This document shows positions 1 to 13,835 of a stretch of DNA of 64,000 nt, piece after piece (the stretch's first letter is position 1; each line of letters begins with the position of its first letter). The translations under genes were made by a program, and so were the position numbers. The stretch is taken from the NCBI GenBank assembly GCA_947164965.1, contig CAMUYR010000004.1, forward strand, positions 124,001 through 188,000. Direction: 5' to 3'. The notes under the pieces were generated by a model. It was not told the origin of the DNA. It saw only the letters and a list, made by a program, of their open reading frames with translations, and made no database searches. This stretch comes from an uncultured Prevotella sp. (GTDB lineage Bacteria > Bacteroidota > Bacteroidia > Bacteroidales > Bacteroidaceae).

Positions 1-1
1 G

Positions 2-394
2 CGTGAAGTGTACTTCTGCGACACCCTCGAACCAACAGCCCTCGAACTGAAAACAAAGGTTTCGAAAGAAGCCGTCCTTCGTTCGCCTCAGAAAGCCCAG
101 AGCCTAAAGCCCTTTGCCATCCCCGAAGGCCGCTACGCAGTAGTTATCACCTACTCGCCAAAGTTCAAGCAGTGGCTTCCCGTCCTCCTTGGTGGCCCCG
201 ACTTCAACCACCTCTTCAAGGGCATCCGCATTCACGCGGGCAACACCGCCAAGGACACTCAAGGCTGCATCCTCGTTGGCCGCAACCAACTCGTCGGCCA
301 AGTCCTTGAATCCCGCAAGTGGCTCTACGAACTCAAGATGAAGATCGTGGAGGCCAAAGACCGTGGGGAGGCCGTATGGATTACCATCAAGTGA
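2..394 (+). CDS. DUF5675-like protein, 5' truncated by window edge
   Basis: The frame is open to the left edge (Arg-Glu-Val precede the first listed residue), so the visible GTG at 8 is probably internal and the gene starts outside the window. About 130 residues are visible. The pattern YFCDTLE, then GRYAVVITYSP, then GIRIHAGNTAKDTQGCILVG matches what I recall of DUF5675 proteins, small domains often found near phage-like or cell-wall genes. The H-x-G-N...T-x-G-C motif loosely resembles an L,D-transpeptidase active site, but no function can be assigned. It ends 62 bp before the convergent susB, with a shared terminator between them. Confidence 0.7.
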   Translation, partial: REVYFCDTLEPTALELKTKVSKEAVLRSPQKAQSLKPFAIPEGRYAVVITYSPKFKQWLPVLLGGPDFNHLFKGIRIHAGNTAKDTQGCILVGRNQLVGQVLESRKWLYELKMKIVEAKDRGEAVWITIK

Positions 395-398
395 AAGA

Positions 399-437
399 AA
401 AGGCGGGCGCATTGATGTGATGCGTCCGCTTTCTTTT
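399..437. terminator. Bidirectional hairpin terminator between DUF5675 gene and susB
   Basis: Arms 403-412 and 420-429 pair over 10 bp (one G-U) around a 7-nt loop. A T-rich tract follows on the + strand (430-438), and an A-rich tract precedes it (394-401), giving a T-rich tail on the - strand. It lies between two convergent stop codons, so it probably serves both genes. Confidence 0.75.
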
Positions 438-455
438 TATCATCAAAAAATGCGT

Positions 456-5196
<4,741 letters not shown>

Positions 5197-5224
5197 AAAA
5201 TTCTGTATTTATAGTTTCTACGAG

Positions 5225-5232
5225 CAAAAGTA
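5225..5232 (-). promoter_or_regulatory. malQ promoter -7 box
   Basis: TACTTTTG on the minus strand fits the Bacteroidetes TAnnTTTG -7 element, 29 bp upstream of the malQ ATG. No TTG is found 19-21 bp further upstream, as expected for an activator-dependent promoter. Confidence 0.7.
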
Positions 5233-5235
5233 CGA

Positions 5236-5266
5236 AAAATCCCCATTCGGTAGTTGCCAAATGGGG
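5236..5266 (-). terminator. Hairpin terminator after the MFS gene, inside malQ promoter region
   Basis: CCCCATT (5241-5247) pairs with AATGGGG (5260-5266) around a 12-nt loop; read on the minus strand the stem is followed by ATTTTT. It lies between the LacI operator and the malQ -7 box, so upstream transcription would end just before malQ transcription starts. Confidence 0.55.
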
Positions 5267-5286
5267 AAGGAATCTATCGTTTGACG

Positions 5287-5302
5287 ATGCAAACGTTTGC
5301 AT
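5287..5302. promoter_or_regulatory. LacI-family operator upstream of malQ
   Basis: Perfect 16-bp palindrome ATGCAAACGTTTGCAT with the central CG typical of LacI-family sites. Its centre (5294.5) is 62.5 bp from the TA of the malQ -7 box. Its outermost base overlaps the stop codon of the MFS gene. Confidence 0.88.
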
Positions 5303-6603
5303 TATCGCTTGTTACGGATGACGGTAACACAACAGGCGCCAACGACCAACAGGACTCCAGAAACAATCATCATCGACGACTGATGGCTGCCTACCAACGA
5401 CAGAACGATACCACCACAAAGGGCTGCAACAATCTGCGGAATGCAAATAGTGCCATTGAACAAGCCCAGGTAAGCACCCATGTGGCCGTAGCCCTGAAGG
5501 GCATTGGTGACAAAGGTAAAAGGCATGGCCAGCATAGCAGCCCAGGCACAACCGATCAGCAGGAACGGAATGAACTGCATATATTGGTCGTGGAGGAACG
5601 GTACCATCGCAAAGCCTACGGCACCAATGACCAGACTGACAGCATAGGCCACCTTGGTATTCTTAAACTGAGGGAGAACGGCAGCCCAGACAACAGAGCC
5701 AACGGCCTGAACAGCAAAGAGCACGCCTACCCAGTTGCCTGCAGCCTGGAACGGCTCGCTGGCAGGATCGGTCGTATTCCACACCGTCTCGGCAATAGCA
5801 CCCGTTGTATAGTTCCACATATAGAGGAATGCAGCCCAGCAGAAGAACTGCACTAAGCCCACCTTCCAAAAGGTAGAGGGTGCATTCTTCAGCAGAGTGA
5901 GCCAGTTTGCACTCTCTTCTTTCTCTTCCGATACGGGATTATACTCGGCATAGTCCTGAGGATTCCACTCCTTAACCTTCGAGGTGGTATAGATGACGCA
6001 AAGAATCAGAATGGCAGCGCCGATATAGAACGACCAGATGACTGAATCGGGCACAACACCTTTCTCTGCCACATTGCTGATGCCGATGAAGGTGAAGATG
6101 AAGGGGAACAGATAACCGGCTACGGAGCCGGCATTGCAGAGGAACGACTGGATGCTATAGGCCTTGGCCTTCTGCTCCTCATTGACCATATCGCCCACCA
6201 GCATCTTAAAGGGCTGCATCGCCATATTGATGCTGGTATCGAGGAACATCAAGGCTATTAGTCCGAACATCATGGCTGCACTCACCGTCAAACCCAACGA
6301 ACCGGCATTAGGCAACAGGCACATCACCAAGACAGCAACGGCGGCTCCTATAAATAAATAAGGTATACGGCGTCCAAAGCGGGTCCATGTCTTGTCGCTC
6401 AACGTTCCCACGATGGGCTGTACCAGGATACCCATCAGCGGAGGCAGTATCCAGAAATAACTCAGGTTGTGAGGATCAGCACCTAACGTGGCAAAGATTC
6501 TCGAGATGTTTGCACTCTGAAGGGCATACGCTATCTGTACGCCAAAGAACCCGAAACTAAGGTTCCAAAGGTTCCAAAAGGATAAATTAGGTTTCTGTTT
6601 CAT
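5302..6603 (-). CDS. MFS (GPH/SLC45-like) sugar transporter, probably maltose
   Basis: 433-residue inner-membrane protein with about 12 hydrophobic segments. The start (NLSFWNLWNLSFGFFGVQIAYALQ) and the loop GTLSDKTWTRFGRRIPYLFIGA match the SLC45/GPH-like sugar transporters found in Bacteroidetes starch loci. Placed between lacI and malQ, it most likely carries maltose or small maltooligosaccharides into the cytoplasm for MalQ; the substrate is inferred from context only. It follows lacI by 52 bp, a gap filled with period-7 repeats, and is probably cotranscribed with lacI. Confidence 0.88.
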   Translation of the reverse strand: MKQKPNLSFWNLWNLSFGFFGVQIAYALQSANISRIFATLGADPHNLSYFWILPPLMGILVQPIVGTLSDKTWTRFGRRIPYLFIGAAVAVLVMCLLPNAGSLGLTVSAAMMFGLIALMFLDTSINMAMQPFKMLVGDMVNEEQKAKAYSIQSFLCNAGSVAGYLFPFIFTFIGISNVAEKGVVPDSVIWSFYIGAAILILCVIYTTSKVKEWNPQDYAEYNPVSEEKEESANWLTLLKNAPSTFWKVGLVQFFCWAAFLYMWNYTTGAIAETVWNTTDPASEPFQAAGNWVGVLFAVQAVGSVVWAAVLPQFKNTKVAYAVSLVIGAVGFAMVPFLHDQYMQFIPFLLIGCAWAAMLAMPFTFVTNALQGYGHMGAYLGLFNGTICIPQIVAALCGGIVLSLVGSHQSSMMIVSGVLLVVGACCVTVIRNKR

Positions 6604-6609
6604 ATTATC

Positions 6610-6658
6610 TTAATTCTTAATTCTCAACTCATAATTCTTAACTCTAAACTCTTAATTA
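6610..6658. repeat. Seven period-7 repeats between lacI and the MFS gene
   Basis: Seven consecutive 7-mers: TTAATTC, TTAATTC, TCAACTC, ATAATTC, TTAACTC, TAAACTC, TTAATTA. The last unit contains the lacI stop codon. The array fills nearly the whole gap before the MFS start codon. Confidence 0.9.
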
Positions 6659-7681
6659 TCTCGTGGTTCCACGAATAATCAGGCGTGTCCTGACAATGCG
6701 ACGTACGGCTTTGTCACGAGGTATTAGGCCTTCCACCTGACTGATAAGGATATCGGCAGCCTCCTCACCCACCTTGACACCACGCTGCTCTACAGTGGTC
6801 AGCATAGGGTCGCAGGCGATGGAGCGGTAACCATTCGTAAAACCGCATATCGAAATATCCCTGGGCACCTTGAATTTCATGTGCTTGGCGGTATAGAGAA
6901 TACCTATTGCCGTATCGTCGTTGATGGCAAAGAAACCATCAGGACGGTCCTCACGCTTCAGTAGTTCTGGTGTGATGGCTTCCGCATCGGCACGGTTATC
7001 ACAAATGCGCGTCAGAGTTTCATCGTAAGTAAGCCCGTGCTTCAGCAGTGCATCCTTGTAGCCATTGAAACGATTCTTCGAAATCTCCATCGTGAAAGGC
7101 GATCCGTAGAAGGCAATACGTTTGCAGCCGGTCTCGATGAGATGCGTCACGGCATTGAAAGCACCCATGTAGTCGTCGACCACCACACGACTGGCATTCA
7201 CGCCCGTACAGATGCGGTCGTAGAACACCAAGGGCAAACCGGCATCCATCAGCCGCTGGAAATGGTCGTATTTGAGCGTGTCCTTAGCCTGCGACACAAT
7301 GATGCCGCACACCTTATTCTCATAGAACGACTGGCAGATATGTTTCTCGCGCTCGTAGTTCTCCTGACTGGTGGCCACCAGCAACCGATAACCTCTGGCC
7401 GATGCCTCCTCCTCAATGCCGCTCAACACAGAGGCAAAATAGTAGTGTACGAAGCTGGGGACGATGACACCAATCACCTTCATGGGTTGCAAACGGGAAA
7501 AACGCAACGACTCGGCAATGACGTTGGGAATAAAGTTGTGCTCACGGGCATACTGCTGAATGGCTGCCCTGCGCTCGGCTGAGATACGCGGCGAATCTTT
7601 CAGTGCTCTGGACACGGTAGCCACCGAGATACCAAACTCGCGGGCAATGTCCTTCATTGTCAATGGTGCATTCTCTTTCAT
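6656..7681 (-). CDS. LacI-family transcriptional regulator of the starch locus
   Basis: 341-residue LacI/GalR protein. The N-terminal helix-turn-helix is LTMKDIAREFGISVATVSRALKD (about residues 7-29), followed by the hinge helix region PNVIAESLRF, then a periplasmic-binding-protein-like sensor domain starting at KVIGVIVPSFVHYYFASVL. Its likely operator ATGCAAACGTTTGCAT occurs in the divergent lacI-susC spacer and before malQ, with a degenerate copy before the amylase gene. All sites are centred 62.5 bp upstream of -7 boxes, which suggests it activates transcription, including its own, rather than repressing. It replaces the SusR-type regulator of Bacteroides starch loci. The effector is not visible; maltose or an oligosaccharide is plausible. 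Confidence 0.93.
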   Translation of the reverse strand: MKENAPLTMKDIAREFGISVATVSRALKDSPRISAERRAAIQQYAREHNFIPNVIAESLRFSRLQPMKVIGVIVPSFVHYYFASVLSGIEEEASARGYRLLVATSQENYEREKHICQSFYENKVCGIIVSQAKDTLKYDHFQRLMDAGLPLVFYDRICTGVNASRVVVDDYMGAFNAVTHLIETGCKRIAFYGSPFTMEISKNRFNGYKDALLKHGLTYDETLTRICDNRADAEAITPELLKREDRPDGFFAINDDTAIGILYTAKHMKFKVPRDISICGFTNGYRSIACDPMLTTVEQRGVKVGEEAADILISQVEGLIPRDKAVRRIVRTRLIIRGTTR

Positions 7682-7704
7682 CAGGTCTGTAGCAATTACG
7701 GATG

Positions 7705-7712
7705 CAAAGTTA
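7705..7712 (-). promoter_or_regulatory. lacI promoter -7 box
   Basis: TAACTTTG on the minus strand, 23 bp upstream of the lacI ATG. No recognisable -33 box. Its TA lies exactly 62.5 bp from the operator centre at 7774.5. Confidence 0.72.
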
Positions 7713-7765
7713 CCAAAAAGTTTCTTTCGGTGACTTTTCCACCTTATTATTTATTAAAATAGCAA

Positions 7766-7783
7766 AATGCAAACGTTTGCATT
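7766..7783. promoter_or_regulatory. LacI-family operator in the lacI-susC divergent spacer
   Basis: Perfect 18-bp palindrome AATGCAAACGTTTGCATT. Its centre is equidistant (62.5 bp) from the -7 boxes of lacI and susC, so one site can serve both divergent promoters. Confidence 0.9.
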
Positions 7784-7836
7784 ATGCTAATAACGTATTT
7801 ATTTGAAAAAAAGTATGAACGAATCAAAAGAATCCC

Positions 7837-7844
7837 TATCTTTG
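7837..7844 (+). promoter_or_regulatory. susC promoter -7 box
   Basis: TATCTTTG, 66 bp upstream of the susC ATG, with no TTG at the -33 position. It probably drives susC, susD and the two following lipoprotein genes. Confidence 0.75.
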
Positions 7845-7910
7845 CACTTGATTTAAATCAAATTCTTTGAATTTCGAGAACCAAACAAGTATACTAACTT
7901 TAAAAATTAA

Positions 7911-10900
7911 ATGATGAAGCAGGTAAACATTAAGATTCCGTTTAGGATGTTTGTCCTCATGCTTGGACTATTCCTATCGGTTGGAGCCTTTGCACAAATC
8001 AATGTCAAAGGTCATGTTAAGGATGCTCAGGGTGAACCTATCATCGGTGCCACCGTACGTGTAGCGAACACTCAGACCGCTACTATTACAGACTTCGATG
8101 GCGACTTCAACCTGACAGCTAATCAAGGTGCTGACATTGTAATTACTTATGTCGGCTATCAGACTACTACCGTCAAGGCAGCTCCCAATGTGGAGGTTAC
8201 ACTGCAGGACGATGCCGCCCTACTTAATGAAATCGTGGTAATCGGTTATGGTCGCGCTAAGAAGAACGACTTGACCGGTGCTGTTACAGCTATTAAGCCC
8301 GATGAGTTGAGCCACGGTCTGCAAACAAGTGCTGATGACATGCTGAGCGGTAAGGTTGCCGGTCTGAACATCGTCAGCGAAGGCGGTGCTCCTGGTGCCG
8401 GTTCTAAGATCCGCATCCGTGGTGGTTCGTCACTGTCTGCATCTAACGATCCTCTGTATGTCGTAGATGGACTGCAACTCGACCCCGCAGGTATCTCTGG
8501 TATGAACCCATTGGCATCTATCAACCCCAATGACATCGAGAGCTTTACTGTCTTGAAAGATGCATCAGCAACAGCCATCTATGGTTCGCGCGCATCAAAT
8601 GGTGTCATCATCATCACTACCAAGAAGGGTAGAGCAGGTCAGAAAGCCAAGGTTTCATACAATGGTAACGTCTCTATTTCATTTAAGAAAAAGACACTTG
8701 ACGTATTTGATGGCCCTGGTTTCCAGAACTTCGTGAAAGAAAGATTCGGAGAGGATAGCCCTGAATATGCTTTGCTGGGTTACTACGATGAGAACGGTGT
8801 AAAACAGTATGCAAATACCAACTGGCAAAACGAAATCTATCGTGCTGCCATCTCTACCGACCACAACATCACAGTTACTGGTGGTACTGCCAATATGCCT
8901 TACCGCGTATCTGCCGGCTTTACCAATCAGCCTGGTATCGTTAAGTCTACCTATTTCCGTCGTTATACGGGTAGCTTCAACCTTGCACCAGTATTATTCA
9001 ACGACCACTTGCGCCTGAACATTACAGGTAAGATCATGCATGCTCAGCGTAGCTGGGACAATGGCGCCGTAGGTGCAGCAGCATATATGGATCCTACTAA
9101 GCCCATCAAGCTGAACCAGAACATGTACAACAAGTACTTCAACGGCTATTTCCAGTGGTCAAAAGCTGCAAGCTTCCCCAATGACACTAACTGGGAATAT
9201 GCTTTCGATGGCAACGCTACAGCTAACCCTGTTGCACTCGTTGAAAACAACGGTACTACCTCAAGAGCTACAACATTCCAAGGCAACTTTGGTATAGACT
9301 ATGCTATTCATGGCTTTGAAGATCTCCATATCTTAGCAAATCTGGCTGGTAACTATACAAAAGCCAAGGAGGAAACCACTAATAATCCATATACCACCTC
9401 TAGCTATTACTATGGATGGGATGGTTGGAAAAAGAATAACAACTACAACCACATTTTCAACATCTTCCTGCAGTACACTAAAGAGCTGAAGAAAGACGTT
9501 CACAATCTGGATGTTCAGGTTGGTTACGAGTGGCAGCGCTATCATGCTGAAAGCGACAACTGGGGACATGGTACTATTCCTGAGACAGCATCTGTTGGAG
9601 CTGGTTCAAACTATAATGAGCCTACAGGTATTACCAAGTGGGAATCAGAAAACCGCTTACGCTCTTGGATCGGCCGTGTAAACTACACATTGCTGAATCG
9701 CTACCTCCTCACCTTCACAATGCGTGCCGACGGTTCTTCACGTTTTGCTAAGGGCCACGAGTGGGGTTACTTCCCCGCTGCTGCTTTGGCTTGGCGTATT
9801 AAGGAAGAGCCTTTCCTGCGTGACAATGAGGCAATCAACGACCTGAAACTGCGTTTGACTTATGGTAAGACCGGTCAGCAGAACATTGGTTACGACTTCT
9901 ACTACATTCCAGCATTCACAGCTAACTATAACCACGCATATTATCCTCTGTTCGGTAACGGTCAGACCGTACGTCCAGGTGTTTACAACACCGACCTCAC
10001 TTGGGAGAAGACTACTACTTACGATGTCGGTTTGGATATTTCATTCCTGGACAGCCGCGTAAGCCTTACTGCAGACTGGTACTATCGCAAGACCACCGAC
10101 CTTATTAACAACATATACGTTCCTGCAGGTGCTAACTTCGGTGCTCAGACGGTAGGTAATATCGGTAAACTCCACAACGTGGGTGTTGAATTTATGGCAA
10201 CGTTGCGTCCTATCGTTTCAAAGAATCTGAATTGGGAGGTAACATACAACTTCACCTATAACAAGAACAATATTGATGACCTGGCTTCCGACCTGATTGA
10301 GTATGGTAATATTGGACTGTCGAAGAACGGACAGGCATATCAGACTGATCATTCTTCTTCTTCGTTCTACGTATATCGTCAGGTTTACGACCAGAATGGA
10401 AAGATTGTTCCTCACACATTTGTAGACCGCAACGGCAATGGTGTCCTCGACAGCGACGACAAGTATTTCTACTATCACGCCGATCCCGATGTCACCATGG
10501 GTCTGGGTTCAAAGGTAACCTATAAGAATTGGGACTTCAGCTTCAACTCACGTGCAAGCTTTGGCAACCATGTATTCAATGCCAACATCAATGGCACATA
10601 CATCAGTTCTGCAGGCTTGGGTTCTAACCTGAACTTCATGCACAACATTCCGACATTGGCTCTTAACTATGGATTGACCGATGCATCTGAGGCACAGCCT
10701 ATTTCTGACTGCTGGGTACAGAACGCTTCGTTCTTCAAGCTCGACAATGTTACTGTTGGTTACTCGTTCCAGAAGCTTCTGGGCAGAAATATCACTGGTC
10801 GTGTTTATGCTACGGCACAAAACATCTTCACTATTACAAAGTATGATGGTCTTGACCCAGAGATTCAAAATGGTATCGAGAGTAGCATCTATCCTCGTCC

Positions 10901-10937
10901 ATTCACTACTATCTTAGGTTTGAACCTGAACTTCTAA
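7911..10937 (+). CDS. susC: SusC-like TonB-dependent outer-membrane transporter
   Basis: 1008-residue protein that imports starch oligosaccharides across the outer membrane with SusD as lid. Signal peptide at 1-28 (ends VGAFA), carboxypeptidase-regulatory-like beta-sandwich at about 30-105 (INVKGHVKDAQGEPIIGATV), then the plug with NEIVVIGYGRAKKNDLTGAV and the SusC signature SDPLYVVDG-like stretch at about 175-190, then a 22-strand barrel ending in LNLNF. Followed by susD at 37 bp. Full length for the family. Confidence 0.95.
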   Translation: MMKQVNIKIPFRMFVLMLGLFLSVGAFAQINVKGHVKDAQGEPIIGATVRVANTQTATITDFDGDFNLTANQGADIVITYVGYQTTTVKAAPNVEVTLQDDAALLNEIVVIGYGRAKKNDLTGAVTAIKPDELSHGLQTSADDMLSGKVAGLNIVSEGGAPGAGSKIRIRGGSSLSASNDPLYVVDGLQLDPAGISGMNPLASINPNDIESFTVLKDASATAIYGSRASNGVIIITTKKGRAGQKAKVSYNGNVSISFKKKTLDVFDGPGFQNFVKERFGEDSPEYALLGYYDENGVKQYANTNWQNEIYRAAISTDHNITVTGGTANMPYRVSAGFTNQPGIVKSTYFRRYTGSFNLAPVLFNDHLRLNITGKIMHAQRSWDNGAVGAAAYMDPTKPIKLNQNMYNKYFNGYFQWSKAASFPNDTNWEYAFDGNATANPVALVENNGTTSRATTFQGNFGIDYAIHGFEDLHILANLAGNYTKAKEETTNNPYTTSSYYYGWDGWKKNNNYNHIFNIFLQYTKELKKDVHNLDVQVGYEWQRYHAESDNWGHGTIPETASVGAGSNYNEPTGITKWESENRLRSWIGRVNYTLLNRYLLTFTMRADGSSRFAKGHEWGYFPAAALAWRIKEEPFLRDNEAINDLKLRLTYGKTGQQNIGYDFYYIPAFTANYNHAYYPLFGNGQTVRPGVYNTDLTWEKTTTYDVGLDISFLDSRVSLTADWYYRKTTDLINNIYVPAGANFGAQTVGNIGKLHNVGVEFMATLRPIVSKNLNWEVTYNFTYNKNNIDDLASDLIEYGNIGLSKNGQAYQTDHSSSSFYVYRQVYDQNGKIVPHTFVDRNGNGVLDSDDKYFYYHADPDVTMGLGSKVTYKNWDFSFNSRASFGNHVFNANINGTYISSAGLGSNLNFMHNIPTLALNYGLTDASEAQPISDCWVQNASFFKLDNVTVGYSFQKLLGRNITGRVYATAQNIFTITKYDGLDPEIQNGIESSIYPRPFTTILGLNLNF

Positions 10938-10974
10938 TCTTACCTTATATAAATAAATTAAAAGGAAAATCAAT

Positions 10975-12606
10975 ATGAATATCAAAGGTATTAAAAATAT
11001 AATGGCTGTGGCCTTTATGGGTGTTGCCACACTTTGCTTTACAGCATGTGACAACAACTCTAGTATCTTGGGCGGTTCATTACATCCTGACAACCCCAAT
11101 CCACAGCAAACGACCCAGGCTGACTATGATGGTATTCTGAATAAGATCTATGGCAACTTGGCTTTGACTGGTCTGACAGGCCCTCATGGAAACAGCGACC
11201 TTCCAAGTGATATCGATGAAGGTATGTCGGTGTTTATGCGTGTTGTATGGTATGCCAACGAATTGCCTTCTGATGAAGCTCTTTGCTCTTGGCTTACCGA
11301 TGGTGGTATTCCTGAATTCAACCGTGGTACATGGAGTGATGCACATCCTCTGTTACGTGGTATCTATTATCGCTGCATGTTCGGTATTACCATGTGTAAC
11401 TTCTTCCTGGAGAATGCTCCTTCTTCAATTGACGAGTATTCCGCAAAAATTGCCGAGGTACGTTTCATGCGTGCGTTGTACTACTTCTATCTGATGGACC
11501 TGTTTGGCAATCCTCCTTTGGTTACAAGCGTAACGGCTGAAGCTCCAGCACAGGCTACTCGTCAGGAAGTGTTCAATTTCGTTGAGAGCGAGCTGAAAGA
11601 TATTATTGGCGAAGGACAGTCTACTAATGTTCTTTCTGCTGCCAAGAGTGTCAAGTACGGTCGTGCTGACATTGTTGCAGGCTACATGCTACTGATGCGC
11701 GCATACCTGAATGCAGAGGTATACACTGGCACTGCAAAGTGGGAACAAGCAAAGACTTATGCTGAAAAGGCTATCAATTCCAGCTATTCTTTGAGCACCA
11801 CAGGTCTGAACGGTTATACTGGTTACCAGCTCTTGTTTATGGGCGACAACGACACCAACGGTGCACAGAACGAGATTGTATTCCCCATTTTGTTTGACGG
11901 TGAGCTGACACAGAGCTGGGGTGGCGTATTCCTCTCTGCAGGTATGGTTAACGGTGATGATGCTGTGGCATATCCTATTGGCACAAGTGGCGCATGGGGT
12001 GGTATCCGCACAAAGCCCTACTTCATCAGAAAGTGGTTCCCCAACGACGATGCTCCTTCTGGAACTCCTGCCAACCTGACTGTTGTAGCTAACGACGACC
12101 GTGCCCTCTTCTTAACAAAGGGTCATGATTTGGAGATTGCAGCTGAAGACGAATTCACCAATGGCTATGGCTATGTTAAGTTCCTGAACACTCATGCCGA
12201 TGGTAGCGAAACTCATAATGCTGAGCACACTGACTATGACTTCCCACTCTTCCGCTTGGCAGAAGCTTATCTAAGCTATGCTGAAGCTGACGCTCGCCTG
12301 AATGGTGGTAATGTTGGTGCTACTGGTTTGAACTACATTAAAGAATTGCGCAACCGTGCCCACGCTAATGCTAACATTAGTGTATTCTCTCTTGCAGATA
12401 TTGAAGACGAATGGAGCCGCGAGTTTGGTTTCGAAGGTCGTCGCCGTATGGATATGAATCGCTTCAACAACTTCACTGGCGTTCGTCGCGTATGGATTGG
12501 CGGTTCAGCAGCAGGTGGCACATTACCCAGCTATCGTAGCATCTTCCCATTGCCTTCAAGCGATTTGATTGCTAATCCAAACCTGAAGCAGAATCAAGGT
12601 TATTAA
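10975..12606 (+). CDS. susD: SusD-like starch-binding lipoprotein
   Basis: 543-residue surface lipoprotein partner of SusC. Lipobox FTAC with acceptor Cys25, followed by Asp-Asn-Asn, a typical surface-export context. The body is helical with TPR-like repeats, including the RAXYYFYLMDLFGNPPLVT stretch characteristic of SusD/RagB proteins, and it ends with the usual NPNLKQNQGY tail. Second gene of the susC operon, 11 bp before the next lipoprotein gene. Confidence 0.94.
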   Translation: MNIKGIKNIMAVAFMGVATLCFTACDNNSSILGGSLHPDNPNPQQTTQADYDGILNKIYGNLALTGLTGPHGNSDLPSDIDEGMSVFMRVVWYANELPSDEALCSWLTDGGIPEFNRGTWSDAHPLLRGIYYRCMFGITMCNFFLENAPSSIDEYSAKIAEVRFMRALYYFYLMDLFGNPPLVTSVTAEAPAQATRQEVFNFVESELKDIIGEGQSTNVLSAAKSVKYGRADIVAGYMLLMRAYLNAEVYTGTAKWEQAKTYAEKAINSSYSLSTTGLNGYTGYQLLFMGDNDTNGAQNEIVFPILFDGELTQSWGGVFLSAGMVNGDDAVAYPIGTSGAWGGIRTKPYFIRKWFPNDDAPSGTPANLTVVANDDRALFLTKGHDLEIAAEDEFTNGYGYVKFLNTHADGSETHNAEHTDYDFPLFRLAEAYLSYAEADARLNGGNVGATGLNYIKELRNRAHANANISVFSLADIEDEWSREFGFEGRRRMDMNRFNNFTGVRRVWIGGSAAGGTLPSYRSIFPLPSSDLIANPNLKQNQGY

Positions 12607-12617
12607 TCAAAACAAGA

Positions 12618-13808
12618 ATGAAAATGAAAAAGTTAAGTTTATTAGCATCAATGTTCATAGCGTTAGTGGCCTTTACTGCTTGCTCTACAGACCGCGACGA
12701 GAATCCTACATTGTCAATACCGACAAACGGTAGCTATGCGCTCTATGCACCTGGTATTGCTATCAATACTATCGACTTGAACAATTCTACAAGTCTGACC
12801 TTCAAGGCTGATCAGCCTGACTATGGACATAGCGAAAAATATCCTGTTGAACTGTCTAGTTATGCTGCTCATGTTACTTATCTGATGGAGTTTGCTGCTT
12901 CAGAAGATAACGAGACATGGTCTTCATGGCAAGCCACTGAGACTAGTAATGAGAACCATCTGGCCATTACTATTCCTACTAGTGAGATTGCTGCTGCAGT
13001 AACCACCGGACTGGTTGAACTCGGACGTGATGAAGCAGAGTTCCCATTGAGGGCATGGGTGAAAGCTCGTGTACGCGCTTTCCTGAATGGCTTAGAGGAA
13101 ACAACTTCTGTCTATTCGCAAGAAGTATTGTTCCCTGCTTATACCGCATACGTATTGCCTCCTCTTCCATCACTGCAGTTCTACGTAGTTGGAGCACAGC
13201 CAGGTTGGAATGGTGCTGCCGCACAGACTGCTCTGCTTTATCCTGAAGGTGGCGATGTCTACACCTACACCACGAAGTTTACGGGTGCATGGGATCTGAA
13301 GATCTGGGCTGAGGAAGACATGCTTACAGAGAATTGGGACAATGCCTATGGTTGTATTACCGATGGTGACAACTCACCTTCCGGTGCAATCATCAACGCT
13401 AATGCCCAGGCTATTTCTGCTCCAACAGCTGAATATTACACATTCGCGTTCGACAAGCATCACATGAGCTACACATGGACTAAGCTAGAGAATCAAGAGC
13501 CTTCTGAGTATAACTCAATCTCTCTGATTGGTAGCTGGACTGATGATTGGAGCCAAGATGTTGATATGACTCAGGTTACACCTCACAACTGGTATGTTAA
13601 ACACACCTTTGGTTCTGATGTTGAGTTTAAGTTCCGTGCTAACCACGACTGGGGCACCAACTGGGGTGCTGATTGGACCGTGAGCAGTGATGCCTTCGCA
13701 GCTATTGGCGTTGGTGGCGGTGCTAATATTAAGTGCAGCAAGGGTACATACCACTTCTATATTAACGACATCACCAGCAAGATGTGCGTAGTGCCAGTTG
13801 CAGAATAA
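12618..13808 (+). CDS. susE: SusE-like starch-binding surface lipoprotein
   Basis: 396 residues. Lipobox FTAC, Cys22. The N-terminal half resembles the SusE Ig-like domain (NPTLSIPTNGSYALY...); the C-terminal half carries two beta-sandwich starch-binding-like modules, one with FYVVGAQPGWN and one with ISLIGSWTDDWSQD. No catalytic motif. By position third in the susCDEF-type operon, it should hold starch at the cell surface. A second in-frame ATG at 12624 is an equally good start. Confidence 0.82.
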   Translation: MKMKKLSLLASMFIALVAFTACSTDRDENPTLSIPTNGSYALYAPGIAINTIDLNNSTSLTFKADQPDYGHSEKYPVELSSYAAHVTYLMEFAASEDNETWSSWQATETSNENHLAITIPTSEIAAAVTTGLVELGRDEAEFPLRAWVKARVRAFLNGLEETTSVYSQEVLFPAYTAYVLPPLPSLQFYVVGAQPGWNGAAAQTALLYPEGGDVYTYTTKFTGAWDLKIWAEEDMLTENWDNAYGCITDGDNSPSGAIINANAQAISAPTAEYYTFAFDKHHMSYTWTKLENQEPSEYNSISLIGSWTDDWSQDVDMTQVTPHNWYVKHTFGSDVEFKFRANHDWGTNWGADWTVSSDAFAAIGVGGGANIKCSKGTYHFYINDITSKMCVVPVAE

Positions 13809-13835
13809 TATTCATAAACATAAAAGAACAGAACA

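Noticed and set aside
5254..5856. + strand ORF opposite the MFS gene
   Set aside because: Antisense to a transporter with clear homology; low-complexity polar translation.
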